A stretch of 64,000 nt of DNA from an uncultured Halobacteriovorax sp. (lineage in GTDB: Bacteria > Bdellovibrionota > Bacteriovoracia > Bacteriovoracales > Bacteriovoracaceae), in NCBI GenBank assembly GCA_913061265.1, contig CAJXVS010000007.1:124001-188000 (forward strand). The letters run 5' to 3'. This document shows positions 15,537 to 25,326 of this stretch, piece by piece; within the stretch, counting starts at the first letter, position 1, and the number at the start of each line of letters is the position of its first letter. Both the position numbers and the translations under genes were made by a program. The notes under the pieces were generated by a model. The model saw nothing but the letters and a program-made list of their open reading frames with translations, had not been told where the DNA came from and did no database searches.

Positions 15537-15953
15537 TTACTTACGGCAGATGATTCCACCAAGGGAATAGCCATAGCGAAGAAGCTTTCTTTTATATCTA
15601 ACAAGGCTTACCGAAACAAAGGCGCCAGTATCATCTCTTACGAATGTGAAGACTTCCTTCACCCTTTTTCCTTGGTACCTTCCAAATCTTTCTGCCTTTG
15701 CCGTATAGCGATCAGTGAACTCGAATTTTTTTAGTTCGATACCGCTAACGACTGCTTCGTCTCCAAGTTCAGCCAGATCTTGAAGAGTGATCCTTACAAC
15801 TTTTTCGTCATCACTATAGGTTTTCTCGACCAAGATTTGATCACAGCTTGATCTTTGCCCATCAAAACTTAAAAGGAACTTAAGAAGATCACTATCGGCA
15901 TTGGCCGCGGTTGAAAGTGAAATGAGAAATATAAATATTGCCATGCGTTGCAT
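15537..15953 (-). CDS. Small exported protein, unknown
   Basis: A 138-residue protein with a signal peptide (residues 1-19, ending ANA). The mature region is rich in Lys, Arg and Val/Phe and has a Cys pair, one near the start (RSSCDQ) and one at the end (GGIICRK), that may bond. The family is not recognised. AGGAG precedes the ATG by 6 bases. The gene converges with the Mpo1-like gene and is divergent from the GH15 gene across a 207-bp gap in which I see no clear promoter. Confidence 0.65.
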   Translation of the reverse strand: MQRMAIFIFLISLSTAANADSDLLKFLLSFDGQRSSCDQILVEKTYSDDEKVVRITLQDLAELGDEAVVSGIELKKFEFTDRYTAKAERFGRYQGKRVKEVFTFVRDDTGAFVSVSLVRYKRKLLRYGYSLGGIICRK

Positions 15954-16160
15954 ATGGTCTCCTAAACTGATTACAGGGGACTATACACAGCAGGATCCAA
16001 TAAGACAGTTGGCCTGTAAAAAAGAGGAGTCTTTAATTCTAGATAGATAGGAGCGCTTTTGCCTATGAATAAAATCAACAAATTAAGTCAGGTTTTACTT
16101 TCAAGGCTGCGTTAGATTTGGCACAATATCGCCATTAAAAGACATGCCTCCAGGAGACTT

Positions 16161-18302
16161 ATGAAACAATTATTTTTCTACGCCCTTATTTCAAGTTTAT
16201 TCTTATCCTTTGAGGCCATGGGAGCCGAAGCTTTTGGTACTCCAGGCATCACTCCTAACTGGGCATCAGCTAAGAATGTTCAAGTAGGAACAAGCCTAGA
16301 ACTTAAGACAAGTAATTCGCCACTATGGTTTACAAATGCTGAAGGTGCTTTAACAGAAGTCTTCTTTCCCACTATCGATACTGGACAGATCAAAGATGCT
16401 CAATTTCTTATTAGTGATGAAAAGACTTTCTTCGTTGAAGAAAAGAAACAGACTCATCATGAAGTAAAAGTTCTCTCAAGTTCTCTTGTTCAATTAATAA
16501 ATAAAGATAAGCTTGATCGCTTTGAAATTAAGCATACCTTCTTTACTCTAGGAAATAGTCCTGTTCTCATCGATGAAGTTGAAGTTGTTGCAAAAAGAGA
16601 TGGGCTTAAGTTCTTTCACCTATCGAATCCACATATTAATAATACTGGTTTTAAAGATTCAGGATTTAGCAAGGATGGTGGCTTTGTCGTTAGACAAGGA
16701 AAAACAGGTCTAAGAATCCTTTCAAGTGTTGGCTTTAGAAAAAGATCAGTAGGCTTTGTAGGGCATTCAGATGGTTGGCAAGATCTAAAGAAAAACCTGC
16801 AAATGAATTACCTCTATAGTTCAGCGCAAAAAGGAAATATCGCGACAACTGGTGAAGTTAATATCCCAGCTAAGAAAGGAACTTATAAGTTCTATATCAT
16901 CTATAAGTTCAGCGAAAACATCGACGCTCTAAGTGCTACCTTCAAGAAGGATTACTCGAGTGAGAAAGCTAAGTACCAAAAGGATTGGAAGACATATTTA
17001 GATTCACTCAATACGCCAAAGAATTTAAGTGCTGACGAGCATATGCTTTATAAAAGATCGATCTACACCCTTAAGGTTCATGAAGATAAGAGAGTTCGTG
17101 GGGCGCTTATTGCTTCACTTTCAATTCCTTGGGGAGAGAAACAATCTGAGACCCCAGGAAATAAGATTGGTGGCTATCACTTAATCTGGCCCAGAGATCA
17201 TTATCATGTGGCCCTAGCGATGTTGTATTCAGGAGACCTTGAAACTCCTATGAATGCTCTTAGATTTCTTAAGAAGATTCAGTACAAGAAAGGCTCAGGG
17301 GCCTGGGAAGTTTCTCCTCGCTATATTTTAAAAGAAGGGGCTTTCCCTCAAAACACTTGGGTGACAGGAGAAGAATACTGGGGTGGTCTTCAGTTAGATC
17401 AAGTTGGTTACCCAATTCATCTTTTTTATCAAACCTACTTAAAAGTATCTGATCAAAAGAAAAAAGAAATGCTTAAGGAATTTGGAGGCATGTTAAAAAG
17501 TGCTTTAAGTTTTATCTTAAAGTACGGTCCATGGACTCAGCAAGAGAGATGGGAAGAGAACTTTGGAATCTCCCCCTCTTCTTTTTCAGTAGCCACTTCG
17601 GCCCTTATAATCGGTAGCCGTCTTTATAATGGTACAGATCTTGGAAAAAGAAGTGCCTCTACAGCGAATGGCTGGATGACTAAACCAGGTGATAATATTG
17701 ATACTTGGACCTTTACTACAAATGGACGTTACGGAGACGGGCAATACTATTTAAGAATTGCTGGTGGCTCTAGCTTTGGGGCCACTTGGAATCCTAATGA
17801 TAGATCAGAAACGCATATTGCAAACTCAAGTAGAAGAGTGGAGCAAAGCTTAATTTTGGATCAAGGTTTTATGAAACTTGCTCTTATGGGACTTAAGCCT
17901 GCAGGTGATTGGCGTATTCAAAAAACGAAGAGCTTAGTAGATAAGCATATTTCAGTTCAAACTCCTAACGGACGTGGCTGGTATCGCTATTCATTTGACG
18001 CTTATGGAGAGGAAGGAAAAGGACGCCTATGGCCACTTCTCTCTGGAGAGCATGCTCGTCTAGCTATCGAAGAGTTCAGTGATAAGACGGCTTCGTGGGA
18101 AGAGACTAAAAAGAAAACTAATCCGATTGTTAAAAGTTATGTGGATTTTGCTAATAGTGGGATGATGATACCTGAGCAAATCTTTGAGCATAATGGATTA
18201 GGCACTGGAGCTGCGACGCCACTAGCTTGGAGTCATGCTGAATACGTAAAACTTCTTTGGTCACTTGATCTTAAGAAGAATATAGAGAATGTACTTGAGT
18301 AA
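16161..18302 (+). CDS. Exported GH15 glucoamylase/glucodextranase-like enzyme
   Basis: A 713-residue enzyme with a signal peptide (residues 1-21). Residues 25-270 form the beta-sandwich N-domain of bacterial glucoamylases (AFGTPGITPNWASAKN). Residues 290-710 form the (alpha/alpha)6 barrel. The acid is E465 or E466 (RWEENFGISPSS) and the likely base is E672 (MIPEQ). GYHLIWPRDHYH and TGAATPLAWSHAEYVKL are family hallmarks. It should release glucose from alpha-glucans in the periplasm or outside. AGGAG precedes the ATG. The next gene overlaps it by 14 bp, and the glucose PTS lies 2 kb downstream on the other strand. Confidence 0.92.
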   Translation: MKQLFFYALISSLFLSFEAMGAEAFGTPGITPNWASAKNVQVGTSLELKTSNSPLWFTNAEGALTEVFFPTIDTGQIKDAQFLISDEKTFFVEEKKQTHHEVKVLSSSLVQLINKDKLDRFEIKHTFFTLGNSPVLIDEVEVVAKRDGLKFFHLSNPHINNTGFKDSGFSKDGGFVVRQGKTGLRILSSVGFRKRSVGFVGHSDGWQDLKKNLQMNYLYSSAQKGNIATTGEVNIPAKKGTYKFYIIYKFSENIDALSATFKKDYSSEKAKYQKDWKTYLDSLNTPKNLSADEHMLYKRSIYTLKVHEDKRVRGALIASLSIPWGEKQSETPGNKIGGYHLIWPRDHYHVALAMLYSGDLETPMNALRFLKKIQYKKGSGAWEVSPRYILKEGAFPQNTWVTGEEYWGGLQLDQVGYPIHLFYQTYLKVSDQKKKEMLKEFGGMLKSALSFILKYGPWTQQERWEENFGISPSSFSVATSALIIGSRLYNGTDLGKRSASTANGWMTKPGDNIDTWTFTTNGRYGDGQYYLRIAGGSSFGATWNPNDRSETHIANSSRRVEQSLILDQGFMKLALMGLKPAGDWRIQKTKSLVDKHISVQTPNGRGWYRYSFDAYGEEGKGRLWPLLSGEHARLAIEEFSDKTASWEETKKKTNPIVKSYVDFANSGMMIPEQIFEHNGLGTGAATPLAWSHAEYVKLLWSLDLKKNIENVLE

Positions 18303-19476
18303 GCTGACTTATTGGTCAGCCCTCTTTTTTATTCTCATTTTCACAACGCCCCTCTTCTCTAAAGATAAAAAAGAAGAGGCCGCTAGGGATCAAGTTCTTA
18401 AGTCACTTTGTCAGTATGAGAATATTAGCCTAGCGAAACATATCAATCCTTATTTTCTTTCAAAACTACCAGAGATCAAATTGATTGGGATTCTTGATTC
18501 TTTTAAAAAAGAAGAAGGACCTTGTGTTAGTATCGAGAAGATCGACAAGAGCAACTACCTCTACAATACAGGGAAAAGCCAAAGGGCCATGCAGATCTAC
18601 TTAGATGAAAACTCTAGAATCAGAGGCCTTTGGTTTGGAAATACAACAAAGTATAGCGATCAAATCTCTGAAGTGATTCTTCAGTTAAAGAACTTGCCAG
18701 GGATGAAGTCTCTCGTCTTTATCAAAAACAATAAGCATCAAATTCTTGGGCTTAATGAAAAAAAACGCCTCTCGGTAGCGGGTAGTTCTGATCTTCTTTT
18801 GATCAAGCTTCTTAAAAATAAGATTTCTAAAACAAAGTCTAAATGGAGTCAGAAGCTAAAGTTAAAGAAAGAATTAAAAAGCATTCCAGGAGGGCAGCTC
18901 TATAGCTGGCCTGTTGGTTCCCCAATCACTCTGCAAACACTTGCAACAATGCTCATGGGTTATTCTGATGAAACGGCCTTTGATCACCTTCACTCTTTTC
19001 TTTCAAGGTCAAAGATTGAAAAAGAAAGCAAAGTGAACCGCCCTTTCTTGAGCACCTCTGAGTACTATAAAATTAAGCTTGATGGGGAAGATAAGTATCT
19101 TAAGCTTTCTCTTAAAGAGAAATATAAGCATCTTCAAAAATTAAAATCTAAGAAAATGACTCCTCATAAAAAGAGTGAAAACTTCTCAAAGTTGGGCTGG
19201 TTCTTTAGCACGACAGAGCTCTGTCATTTGATGAATGAAGTTAAAGACCTTTCTCTATCTGAGGTGAATAAAGGTTTCGCTCAGTTTGAAAGGTATTCGT
19301 ACTCTTCATTTAAGATGGGCAGGGCCCCCGGTGTGCTTCAATACACTCAATTCTTTACTTCAAAAACCAGCAAAGACAGCTTCTGTTTATCTGTTACCTG
19401 GAATAATCCAAAAGGGGAGATAACCCCTTCAAAAATTGATGCCCTCTTTGGGCGAGTACTGTCTAAATTTCAATAA
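18289..19476 (+). CDS. Exported beta-lactamase-fold protein without the SxxK motif
   Basis: A 395-residue protein with a signal peptide (about 1-24, ending LFS). The central and C-terminal parts follow class A serine hydrolases of the LpqF type. The helical start LSVAGSSDLLLIK aligns with LAVGSAFKL, then YSWPVGSPITLQTLATMLMG, YSDETAFDHL (SDN-like), WFFSTTELCHLM and FKMGRAPGVLQY (KTG-like). The catalytic SxxK lysine is absent: SSDL or GSSD stands there. It may therefore be a binding protein or a changed enzyme. It overlaps the GH15 gene by 14 bp and is likely co-transcribed with it. Confidence 0.7.
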   Translation: MYLSKLTYWSALFFILIFTTPLFSKDKKEEAARDQVLKSLCQYENISLAKHINPYFLSKLPEIKLIGILDSFKKEEGPCVSIEKIDKSNYLYNTGKSQRAMQIYLDENSRIRGLWFGNTTKYSDQISEVILQLKNLPGMKSLVFIKNNKHQILGLNEKKRLSVAGSSDLLLIKLLKNKISKTKSKWSQKLKLKKELKSIPGGQLYSWPVGSPITLQTLATMLMGYSDETAFDHLHSFLSRSKIEKESKVNRPFLSTSEYYKIKLDGEDKYLKLSLKEKYKHLQKLKSKKMTPHKKSENFSKLGWFFSTTELCHLMNEVKDLSLSEVNKGFAQFERYSYSSFKMGRAPGVLQYTQFFTSKTSKDSFCLSVTWNNPKGEITPSKIDALFGRVLSKFQ

Positions 19477-19586
19477 GAACTGCCTAAGTTTTAGTCGATC
19501 TTCCTAAGTGATTTTAGGTGTTTAACTCGATTTTCTTGGCCCTATTCTTGCTCTTTATAGAGGTAATAAGAGAAAGGGAGAGTTTT

Positions 19587-20255
19587 ATGAAAAAGTCAGT
19601 TCTATGCCTATTAATTCTATGTTGTAGCTTAGGGGCCTTCGCCATCGAAGAAGGTGAAACTTTGAATTTTCTCATCAAGGAAAGCCTTGAATTCTTCAAA
19701 TCAAAAAAGAAAGTCTCAAGCTCTAAGCTTAGAGGTCTTGGTTATTTAAGAAAGAAAAAGAACCTCTCTAAAAATGATATCTACTATTTAGATAAATCTA
19801 TCTCCTATCAAAACTGCAGCTTAAAATCTTACGAAATGTTAGAGAAGATCTCTAAAAGCTTTCAAGATGAAGATGCTCTAAGCTCTTCGTTCTTAATTAG
19901 AAAGAAACTTAAGCTCTCAGGTGATGATGAGATCAGTATGTTTGATTTCTTTGTCCTGCCTTATTTAGAATTTCTTAACTATAAGACTTCCTACCTAACG
20001 GCCCAGGTAAATAGAAGTTCAAAGTTTCTCACAAATGAGTCCATGCCTTTTTTTGTCTCTGAGTTAAATGTTGATGGATTTTGCGCTCAAAGAACAGACC
20101 GTGAGCACTATGGAGAGAATGGTGAGCACGAAAGACTCGACCTTGAATTAGCCCCATCAATCATCGTGAATGATGTTGCACGCTCCAAGAAAAGAATAGT
20201 GAATGAAGAAATTGAAAGACTTGAAGAATTTGCAAGTCGTGCTCAGGCCAAATAA
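19587..20255 (+). CDS. Exported protein, unknown
   Basis: A 222-residue protein starting at ATG 19587, chosen because AGGGAGAG lies just upstream and the signal peptide (KKSVLCLLILCCSLGAFA) then starts at residue 2. An upstream in-frame start at 19518 would add a second hydrophobic stretch without a ribosome site. The mature part is helical and highly charged, with NCS and FCAQ cysteines. It has no recognisable domain. It is on the same strand as the GH15 pair but has its own 110-bp upstream gap. Confidence 0.65.
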   Translation: MKKSVLCLLILCCSLGAFAIEEGETLNFLIKESLEFFKSKKKVSSSKLRGLGYLRKKKNLSKNDIYYLDKSISYQNCSLKSYEMLEKISKSFQDEDALSSSFLIRKKLKLSGDDEISMFDFFVLPYLEFLNYKTSYLTAQVNRSSKFLTNESMPFFVSELNVDGFCAQRTDREHYGENGEHERLDLELAPSIIVNDVARSKKRIVNEEIERLEEFASRAQAK

Positions 20256-20272
20256 CCCGAGCACGAATATAT

Positions 20273-22024
20273 TTAATCTTTTAGTAAGTCGCCTAACTGC
20301 TCTGCTGAGTCACCAATAATAAGATGATAGACTCCAGGGCTGATATTAACAGTTGCCTGAACCCCGGCCTTATCCTCTAACTCATCAAGATTTAAAAATG
20401 AGCTATCTTTTAGCTCTACTCTTAGCCTTGTCTTGGCCACGGCCTGAAGAGACTTTAAATTATGAGCGCCACCTAAGGCCTCTTTGATCCACTCTGCTTG
20501 GCGGGTAAACTGAGCAGGGTCTAGGTTCTTTTGAGTCGTCTCAGCTTTTACTGAAGCCGTCTTCTCGATTGGTTTTGTAAGAGGAGCGTTCTCTAAGAAG
20601 CTTTCCATATCTGTTTTTAGGTTGCCTGACTTTGGTCCAAAGATTGCTTGAACCCCAGTACCGACAGTAACAACGCCAGAGGCGCCTAAAGTCTTAAGAG
20701 CTCCTTTATCTACAAGCTCAGAGTTTGCAACTTCGACTCTAAGCCTTGTTATACAAGAGTCTAGGGTTTTGATATTGGCCTTTCCACCGAAGGCCATAAC
20801 AAGAGATTCTGCCATGCCACCTTTATGAACTTCTGAAACTTCGGTCAGGGCTTCATCTTCTCTACCTGGAGTCTTAAGGTTGAACTTCTTAATAACTACT
20901 CTGAAGATTGTATAGTAAAGAGCTCCCCACATAGGTCCTATGACTAAAAGCCAAAGCGCCTTTGAAGACTGAGGAAATAAGACAATATAATCAATAAGGC
21001 CGTGAGAGAAAGTTGTTCCATGCTTGATTTCGAAGGCCAAGCAGACAGCAAAAGCTACACCAGAGAGGACAGCGTGAAGAACGTAGAGAATAGGAGCTAC
21101 AAATAAAAAGGCAAACTCGATAGGCTCTGTAATACCAGTTAGAAAAGAAGTAAGAGCAGCAGAGATCATGATCCCACCAATCTTCTTTTTATTCTCTGGT
21201 TTTGCCGTATGCCAAATGGCCAAGGCCGCAGCAGGAAGTCCCCACATCTTAAAGAGGTAACCACCAGCTAGATTACCGGCTGTAGGGTCGCCTTGTAGGT
21301 ATCTAGCAATCTCACCTGTTATTTCCTTTCCAGTATTTGGGTCAATATAAGTACCAATCTCAAAGAAGAAAGGAACATTCCAAATATGATGAAGACCAAG
21401 GGGAATAAGGGCTCTTTCAACAACTCCATAGACTGAAAAAGCAGTCATTGGGTTCTCATTCGCGGCCCATAGGCTAAGGGATTTAATCATGGCACCAAGA
21501 GGTGGCCAGATCAAACTTAAGATAATCCCCGAGGCAATTGCAGCTAGTGCCGTAACAATAGGAACAAATCTTTTTCCTGCAAAGAAACCTAAGTATTCAG
21601 GAAGATCAATTCGATAGTATTTATTAAAGAGCCAACCAGAGATCATCCCGATCCAGATACCACCAAAGACACCTGTCTTAATAGTCTCGACTCCCATAAC
21701 GGTAGCTGTCGGGTTTCCCATGGCCTTTGCACAGACGCCCATCGTTCCTAAGAGAACAAAATAGCCAACGGTAGAGGCCAAAGCACTGACGCCGTCGTTC
21801 TTAGTCAGCCCAAGAGCAACACCAATAGCAAAGATAAGCGGAAGAGATCCAAAAATCGCTCCACCAGAAGTTTCCATTAACTGAGAAACGATTCCTGGCA
21901 TCCAACCAAACTTTGCTGCCCCTACTCCTAGTAAGATTCCAGCAACCGGAAGAACAGAGACAGGAAGCATTAGTGACTTTCCAATCTTCTGTAAAAGTGA
22001 AAATGATGATTTTCCAATATTCAT
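20273..22024 (-). CDS. ptsG: PTS glucose permease EIICB with extra EIIB-like domain
   Basis: A 583-residue inner-membrane transporter that imports glucose and phosphorylates it. The EIIC part (residues 1-385) follows E. coli PtsG closely ([53 protein letters not shown]). EIIB (about 405-480) has the phosphorylated cysteine C424 in DSCITRLRV. An additional EIIB-like domain (about 505-583; [17 protein letters not shown]) lacks this cysteine. The ATG at 22024 is chosen because AGGAG lies 8 bases upstream; a start 12 codons earlier would overlap the previous gene. The EIIA-HPr-EI gene lies 17 bp upstream. Confidence 0.92.
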   Translation of the reverse strand: MNIGKSSFSLLQKIGKSLMLPVSVLPVAGILLGVGAAKFGWMPGIVSQLMETSGGAIFGSLPLIFAIGVALGLTKNDGVSALASTVGYFVLLGTMGVCAKAMGNPTATVMGVETIKTGVFGGIWIGMISGWLFNKYYRIDLPEYLGFFAGKRFVPIVTALAAIASGIILSLIWPPLGAMIKSLSLWAANENPMTAFSVYGVVERALIPLGLHHIWNVPFFFEIGTYIDPNTGKEITGEIARYLQGDPTAGNLAGGYLFKMWGLPAAALAIWHTAKPENKKKIGGIMISAALTSFLTGITEPIEFAFLFVAPILYVLHAVLSGVAFAVCLAFEIKHGTTFSHGLIDYIVLFPQSSKALWLLVIGPMWGALYYTIFRVVIKKFNLKTPGREDEALTEVSEVHKGGMAESLVMAFGGKANIKTLDSCITRLRVEVANSELVDKGALKTLGASGVVTVGTGVQAIFGPKSGNLKTDMESFLENAPLTKPIEKTASVKAETTQKNLDPAQFTRQAEWIKEALGGAHNLKSLQAVAKTRLRVELKDSSFLNLDELEDKAGVQATVNISPGVYHLIIGDSAEQLGDLLKD

Positions 22025-22041
22025 ATATATAACTCCTACCT

Positions 22042-24579
22042 CTAAGTTAAGTGAGGCCATTTATTGATGACAATTTCTCTTACTTCTTTACCGGACTCTG
22101 CGCTTAAAAAATCCTGGCATAACTTCTCGCATTCTTTTTTATCTAATTCTCTAACGGCTGCTTTGATCATTGGGATATTAGGAATGCTTAGGCTTAACTC
22201 ATCCACACCAAGAGCGAGAAGAACCGGAAGCGCTTTAAGCTCACTAGCGATTCCGCCGCAAACTCCAACCCATTTACCATGTTTATGAGCAGCGTCCACG
22301 GTCATCTTGATAAGACCAAGAACTGCTGGGTGAAGCCCATCAACTTGTTTTGCTAGTTCGTTATGACCGCGGTCCATGGCCATTGTGTATTGAGTTAAAT
22401 CATTTGTTCCGACTGAGAAAAAATCTACTTCTTTAGCAAACTGTTCTGCCATAACGGCAGCAGAGGGAACCTCAATCATGATTCCAATCTTTAACTGAGG
22501 GGCATTGAGCGCCACTCGCTCTTCTTCTAATATTTTCTTAGCTAACCTAAGTTCGCTAAGCTGACCGATCATGGGAAACATTAGATTAATAGGGGACTTT
22601 GACTTAACTTTTAAGATCGCTCTAAGCTGTGTTCTAAAAAGATCTTCTCTTTGAAAACAAAGACGTATGCCTCTAATTCCAAGAAAAGGATTCTCTTCTT
22701 TATTCATAGGTAAATAATTGACAGATTTATCTCCGCCAATATCAAGAGTTCTAATAACAAGGGGTCTGTCACCGAGAGCGTCGACAATTCCTTGATAGAT
22801 CTCAAACTGCTCATCCTCAGTTGGGGCGTGGTCTCTTTCTAAAAAGAGAAATTCTGTACGTAAGAGTCCTACGCCTTCTCCGCCGAGCTCTACAGACTTT
22901 TCCGCATCAGAGATGCCGCTAATATTAGCGACAACTTCAACACGGTGACCGTCTTTAGTTGTGGCAGGCTCCGAAGCCGAACTTAGGGCAGCTTTCTTTT
23001 TAACTTCTAATTTATCTTGTCTTAGTTTTACAGTGTCCTTTTCTTCATCAGAAGGATCAAGATAAAGAGCGCCATGGTCTCCATCAAGGATAACCTCTGT
23101 GCCATTTTTTAGATCTAAGGCTCGAAGCTCAATTCCTGCTATGGCCGGGATGCCAATTGAACGGGCTAAGATGGCGACATGGGATGTGGCACCACCAGAA
23201 GTTGTACAAAAGCCTAAAACTTTTTTCTTATCTAATTGAATAGTGTCTGAAGGAGTTAAGTCTTCAGCAACGAGGATGATATTATCTTCAAGCTCTTTTG
23301 CAGTATCCTTTATGCCAAGGATCTTCTTGAGGACTCTTTTTCCTATATCTCGAATATCATTGGCGCGACCAGCGATGAGTTCATTCTTTAAGCTCTCTAA
23401 TCTATGCGCTCTGTCTTTGATGGTTTGATCCCATGAGAAAGCGGCACTTGAGCCTTTATTGATATGCTGGACACATTCTTCGATGAGTTCCGGGTCTGAG
23501 AGCATTTCTCTATGGGCAGAGAAGATAGCTGCTTTATCTTTTTGATCCTGACTAAGTCTTTGTTCTATTTCTTGTAGTTCTTCAGTGGCAGATAGAATCG
23601 AGTTTTCTAAAAGTAGTCTTTCAGCATCTAAGTCAGAAGCCTTTTCTTCAAAGTGAAATGCTTCTTCTTTTAAGACAGAGATTCTTCCTACTACGACTCC
23701 TGAAGAAGCTGAAACACCAACATAGGTTCTTTCATTACTTTGAATTTCAACAAGCTGTTTAAGCTCTGGCTTTTTCTCTTTAAGAGAAGTCTCTAACTCT
23801 TCTTCTTCAATTTTAACTAAGAGTGAGAGGGTTTCTTTCACAGCCTCTTTACAATCAGATCCAATAGCAAGGACAACAATCTTATCATCCTTTTCAATCT
23901 CTAAACCTAGAACCGAAATAATACTCCCAAGAGAAGCGGCTCTACCTTTATTGATCAACTCTAGTGAAGACTTAAACTTCTTTGAGAGCTCAGCTAGTTT
24001 TGCCGCAGGCCTTGCATGCATTCCTGAAGGCATTCTTACATAAAAAGGAACAGACTCATAAGCTTCTTCGACCTTAAGGGGGCCGTTGTTTTTTTGCTCA
24101 GAAGAAATCATTTCTACGTTGAGATTTGCGAGAACCGTTTGATGAGATTCAATTTTTATCTCTTTTGAAAATTCGTAAGTTAATTTATTTTGAGTAGAGC
24201 CCTCAAGCAGGATCATGACACTAACAAGAGACATACCTCTATTGGCGATGAGGTCTGGGTCAAACTTAATAAGCTCTTGGCCTTCAACAACAGTGTCTCC
24301 AATCTTTACGAAGGCCTCAAAACCTTCTCCACGTAAATTAACAGTATCGATACCGATATGAAGGAGAATCTGCCCACCATGTTCTGTCTCAATAGTTATA
24401 GCGTGATGAGATTGATGAAGCTGAACGATAACTCCAGCGCAGGGAGCAATTAGGATATTGCTAGTTGGGTCAATTCCAACTCCATCGCCAACAAGCTTTT
24501 GTGCAAAGACTTGATCTGGAACTTGTTCAATCGGCATAAGGATGCCGCTCAAAGGTGATTTAAGTTTAAAAGTGCTCAA
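22042..24579 (-). CDS. EIIA(Glc)-HPr-enzyme I fusion (multiphosphoryl transfer protein)
   Basis: An 845-residue cytoplasmic fusion that carries phosphate from PEP to the sugar permease. Residues 1-150 are EIIA of the glucose type, with H59 and the phosphorylated H74 (LLHIGIDTV). Residues 176-262 are HPr with H188 (GMHARPAA), and a Ser/Leu region resembling the Ser46 site follows. Residues 285-840 are enzyme I with H467 ([13 protein letters not shown]) and the PEP-binding C-terminal barrel ([10 protein letters not shown]). The same domain order occurs in NagF-type proteins. It starts with TTG behind GAGAG and is followed by ptsG in one operon, so the whole phosphorelay is in two proteins. Confidence 0.93.
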   Translation of the reverse strand: MSTFKLKSPLSGILMPIEQVPDQVFAQKLVGDGVGIDPTSNILIAPCAGVIVQLHQSHHAITIETEHGGQILLHIGIDTVNLRGEGFEAFVKIGDTVVEGQELIKFDPDLIANRGMSLVSVMILLEGSTQNKLTYEFSKEIKIESHQTVLANLNVEMISSEQKNNGPLKVEEAYESVPFYVRMPSGMHARPAAKLAELSKKFKSSLELINKGRAASLGSIISVLGLEIEKDDKIVVLAIGSDCKEAVKETLSLLVKIEEEELETSLKEKKPELKQLVEIQSNERTYVGVSASSGVVVGRISVLKEEAFHFEEKASDLDAERLLLENSILSATEELQEIEQRLSQDQKDKAAIFSAHREMLSDPELIEECVQHINKGSSAAFSWDQTIKDRAHRLESLKNELIAGRANDIRDIGKRVLKKILGIKDTAKELEDNIILVAEDLTPSDTIQLDKKKVLGFCTTSGGATSHVAILARSIGIPAIAGIELRALDLKNGTEVILDGDHGALYLDPSDEEKDTVKLRQDKLEVKKKAALSSASEPATTKDGHRVEVVANISGISDAEKSVELGGEGVGLLRTEFLFLERDHAPTEDEQFEIYQGIVDALGDRPLVIRTLDIGGDKSVNYLPMNKEENPFLGIRGIRLCFQREDLFRTQLRAILKVKSKSPINLMFPMIGQLSELRLAKKILEEERVALNAPQLKIGIMIEVPSAAVMAEQFAKEVDFFSVGTNDLTQYTMAMDRGHNELAKQVDGLHPAVLGLIKMTVDAAHKHGKWVGVCGGIASELKALPVLLALGVDELSLSIPNIPMIKAAVRELDKKECEKLCQDFLSAESGKEVREIVINKWPHLT

Positions 24580-24798
24580 TAGACTCTCTCTAGATGACTT
24601 GGTTTTTTACGCGATAAGATTCTGATTTTTTAGAAAAATTGGGGCTCAAAGTCAATCTTAGAATAAGCAATTTTTATGGAATGACGTTAGTTATACACTT
24701 TATAATTGCTGCGTGGCGCTTAAATACAAGCTTGCGCGTGGCATATGACTTAATTAGAGCTTATGCGCCATAATTCTAGGCTCAACAATAGGTGAAAT

Positions 24799-25326
24799 AT
24801 GACTCTACTGCTAAAACAAATCTTTGGTTTCTTGAAGCTTTTGAATTCAGACACAGGAACAAATCAACTGGCCGCAGGAGTGGCCGCTGGCTTTGTTCTT
24901 GGCATGACTCCAGCTTTCTCGCTTCAAACAATCTTAATCATCCTGATGATTCTCTTCTTTAGAATTCAAATAGGAGCCGCATTGCTAGGAGCCTTCTTTT
25001 TTGCTTTCCCGGCCTATTTATTAGACCCGGTTTTTTCAAAAGTAGGGGAGCTCTTATTAGAAACTGAAAGCCTCAGTTCTCTTTGGACGGTTCTTTATAA
25101 TATGCCCATCATTCCTTATACGCGCTTTTACAATTCACTTGTGATGGGCTCGGGAGTCTTGGCCTTTGCACTTTCTCCTTTGATCTTTGTCCTCGCTAAA
25201 ATTCTTATTCAAAAATACAGAGTTAAAGTAGTCGATAAGTTTAAAGAAACTAAATTCTGGAAGGCCGTTAAGGCCACAGCCCTTTTCAAATGGTATGCAA
25301 AATATGACAGCCTCTACTCAGTCTAA
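24799..25326 (+). CDS. TIGR03546-family membrane protein
   Basis: A 175-residue inner-membrane protein with about four hydrophobic segments and a basic C-terminus. The start LNSDTGTNQLAAGVAAGFVLGMTPAF resembles DUF2062-like proteins. I recognise it as the TIGR03546 partner of the TIGR03545 protein encoded directly downstream, and the genes overlap by 32 bp. The function of the pair is not known. AGGTGA precedes the ATG. The upstream 219-bp gap holds TATAAT at 24701-24706 without a matching -35, and an inverted repeat TGGCGC/GCGCCA (about 24714 and 24765). Confidence 0.75.
   Translation: MTLLLKQIFGFLKLLNSDTGTNQLAAGVAAGFVLGMTPAFSLQTILIILMILFFRIQIGAALLGAFFFAFPAYLLDPVFSKVGELLLETESLSSLWTVLYNMPIIPYTRFYNSLVMGSGVLAFALSPLIFVLAKILIQKYRVKVVDKFKETKFWKAVKATALFKWYAKYDSLYSV

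Noticed and set aside
16067-16117. 16-codon frame upstream of the GH15 gene
   Set aside because: The nearest AGGAG is 13 bases from the ATG and the peptide has no notable feature.
22064-22288. 74-codon plus-strand frame opposite enzyme I
   Set aside because: The opposite strand encodes the conserved C-terminal PEP-binding part of enzyme I; this frame has no ribosome site or recognisable content.
24700-24780. Possible riboswitch from the TGGCGC/GCGCCA inverted repeat before the TIGR03546 gene
   Set aside because: The arms are only 6 bp with a loop of about 45 bases, and no known riboswitch core is recognisable.
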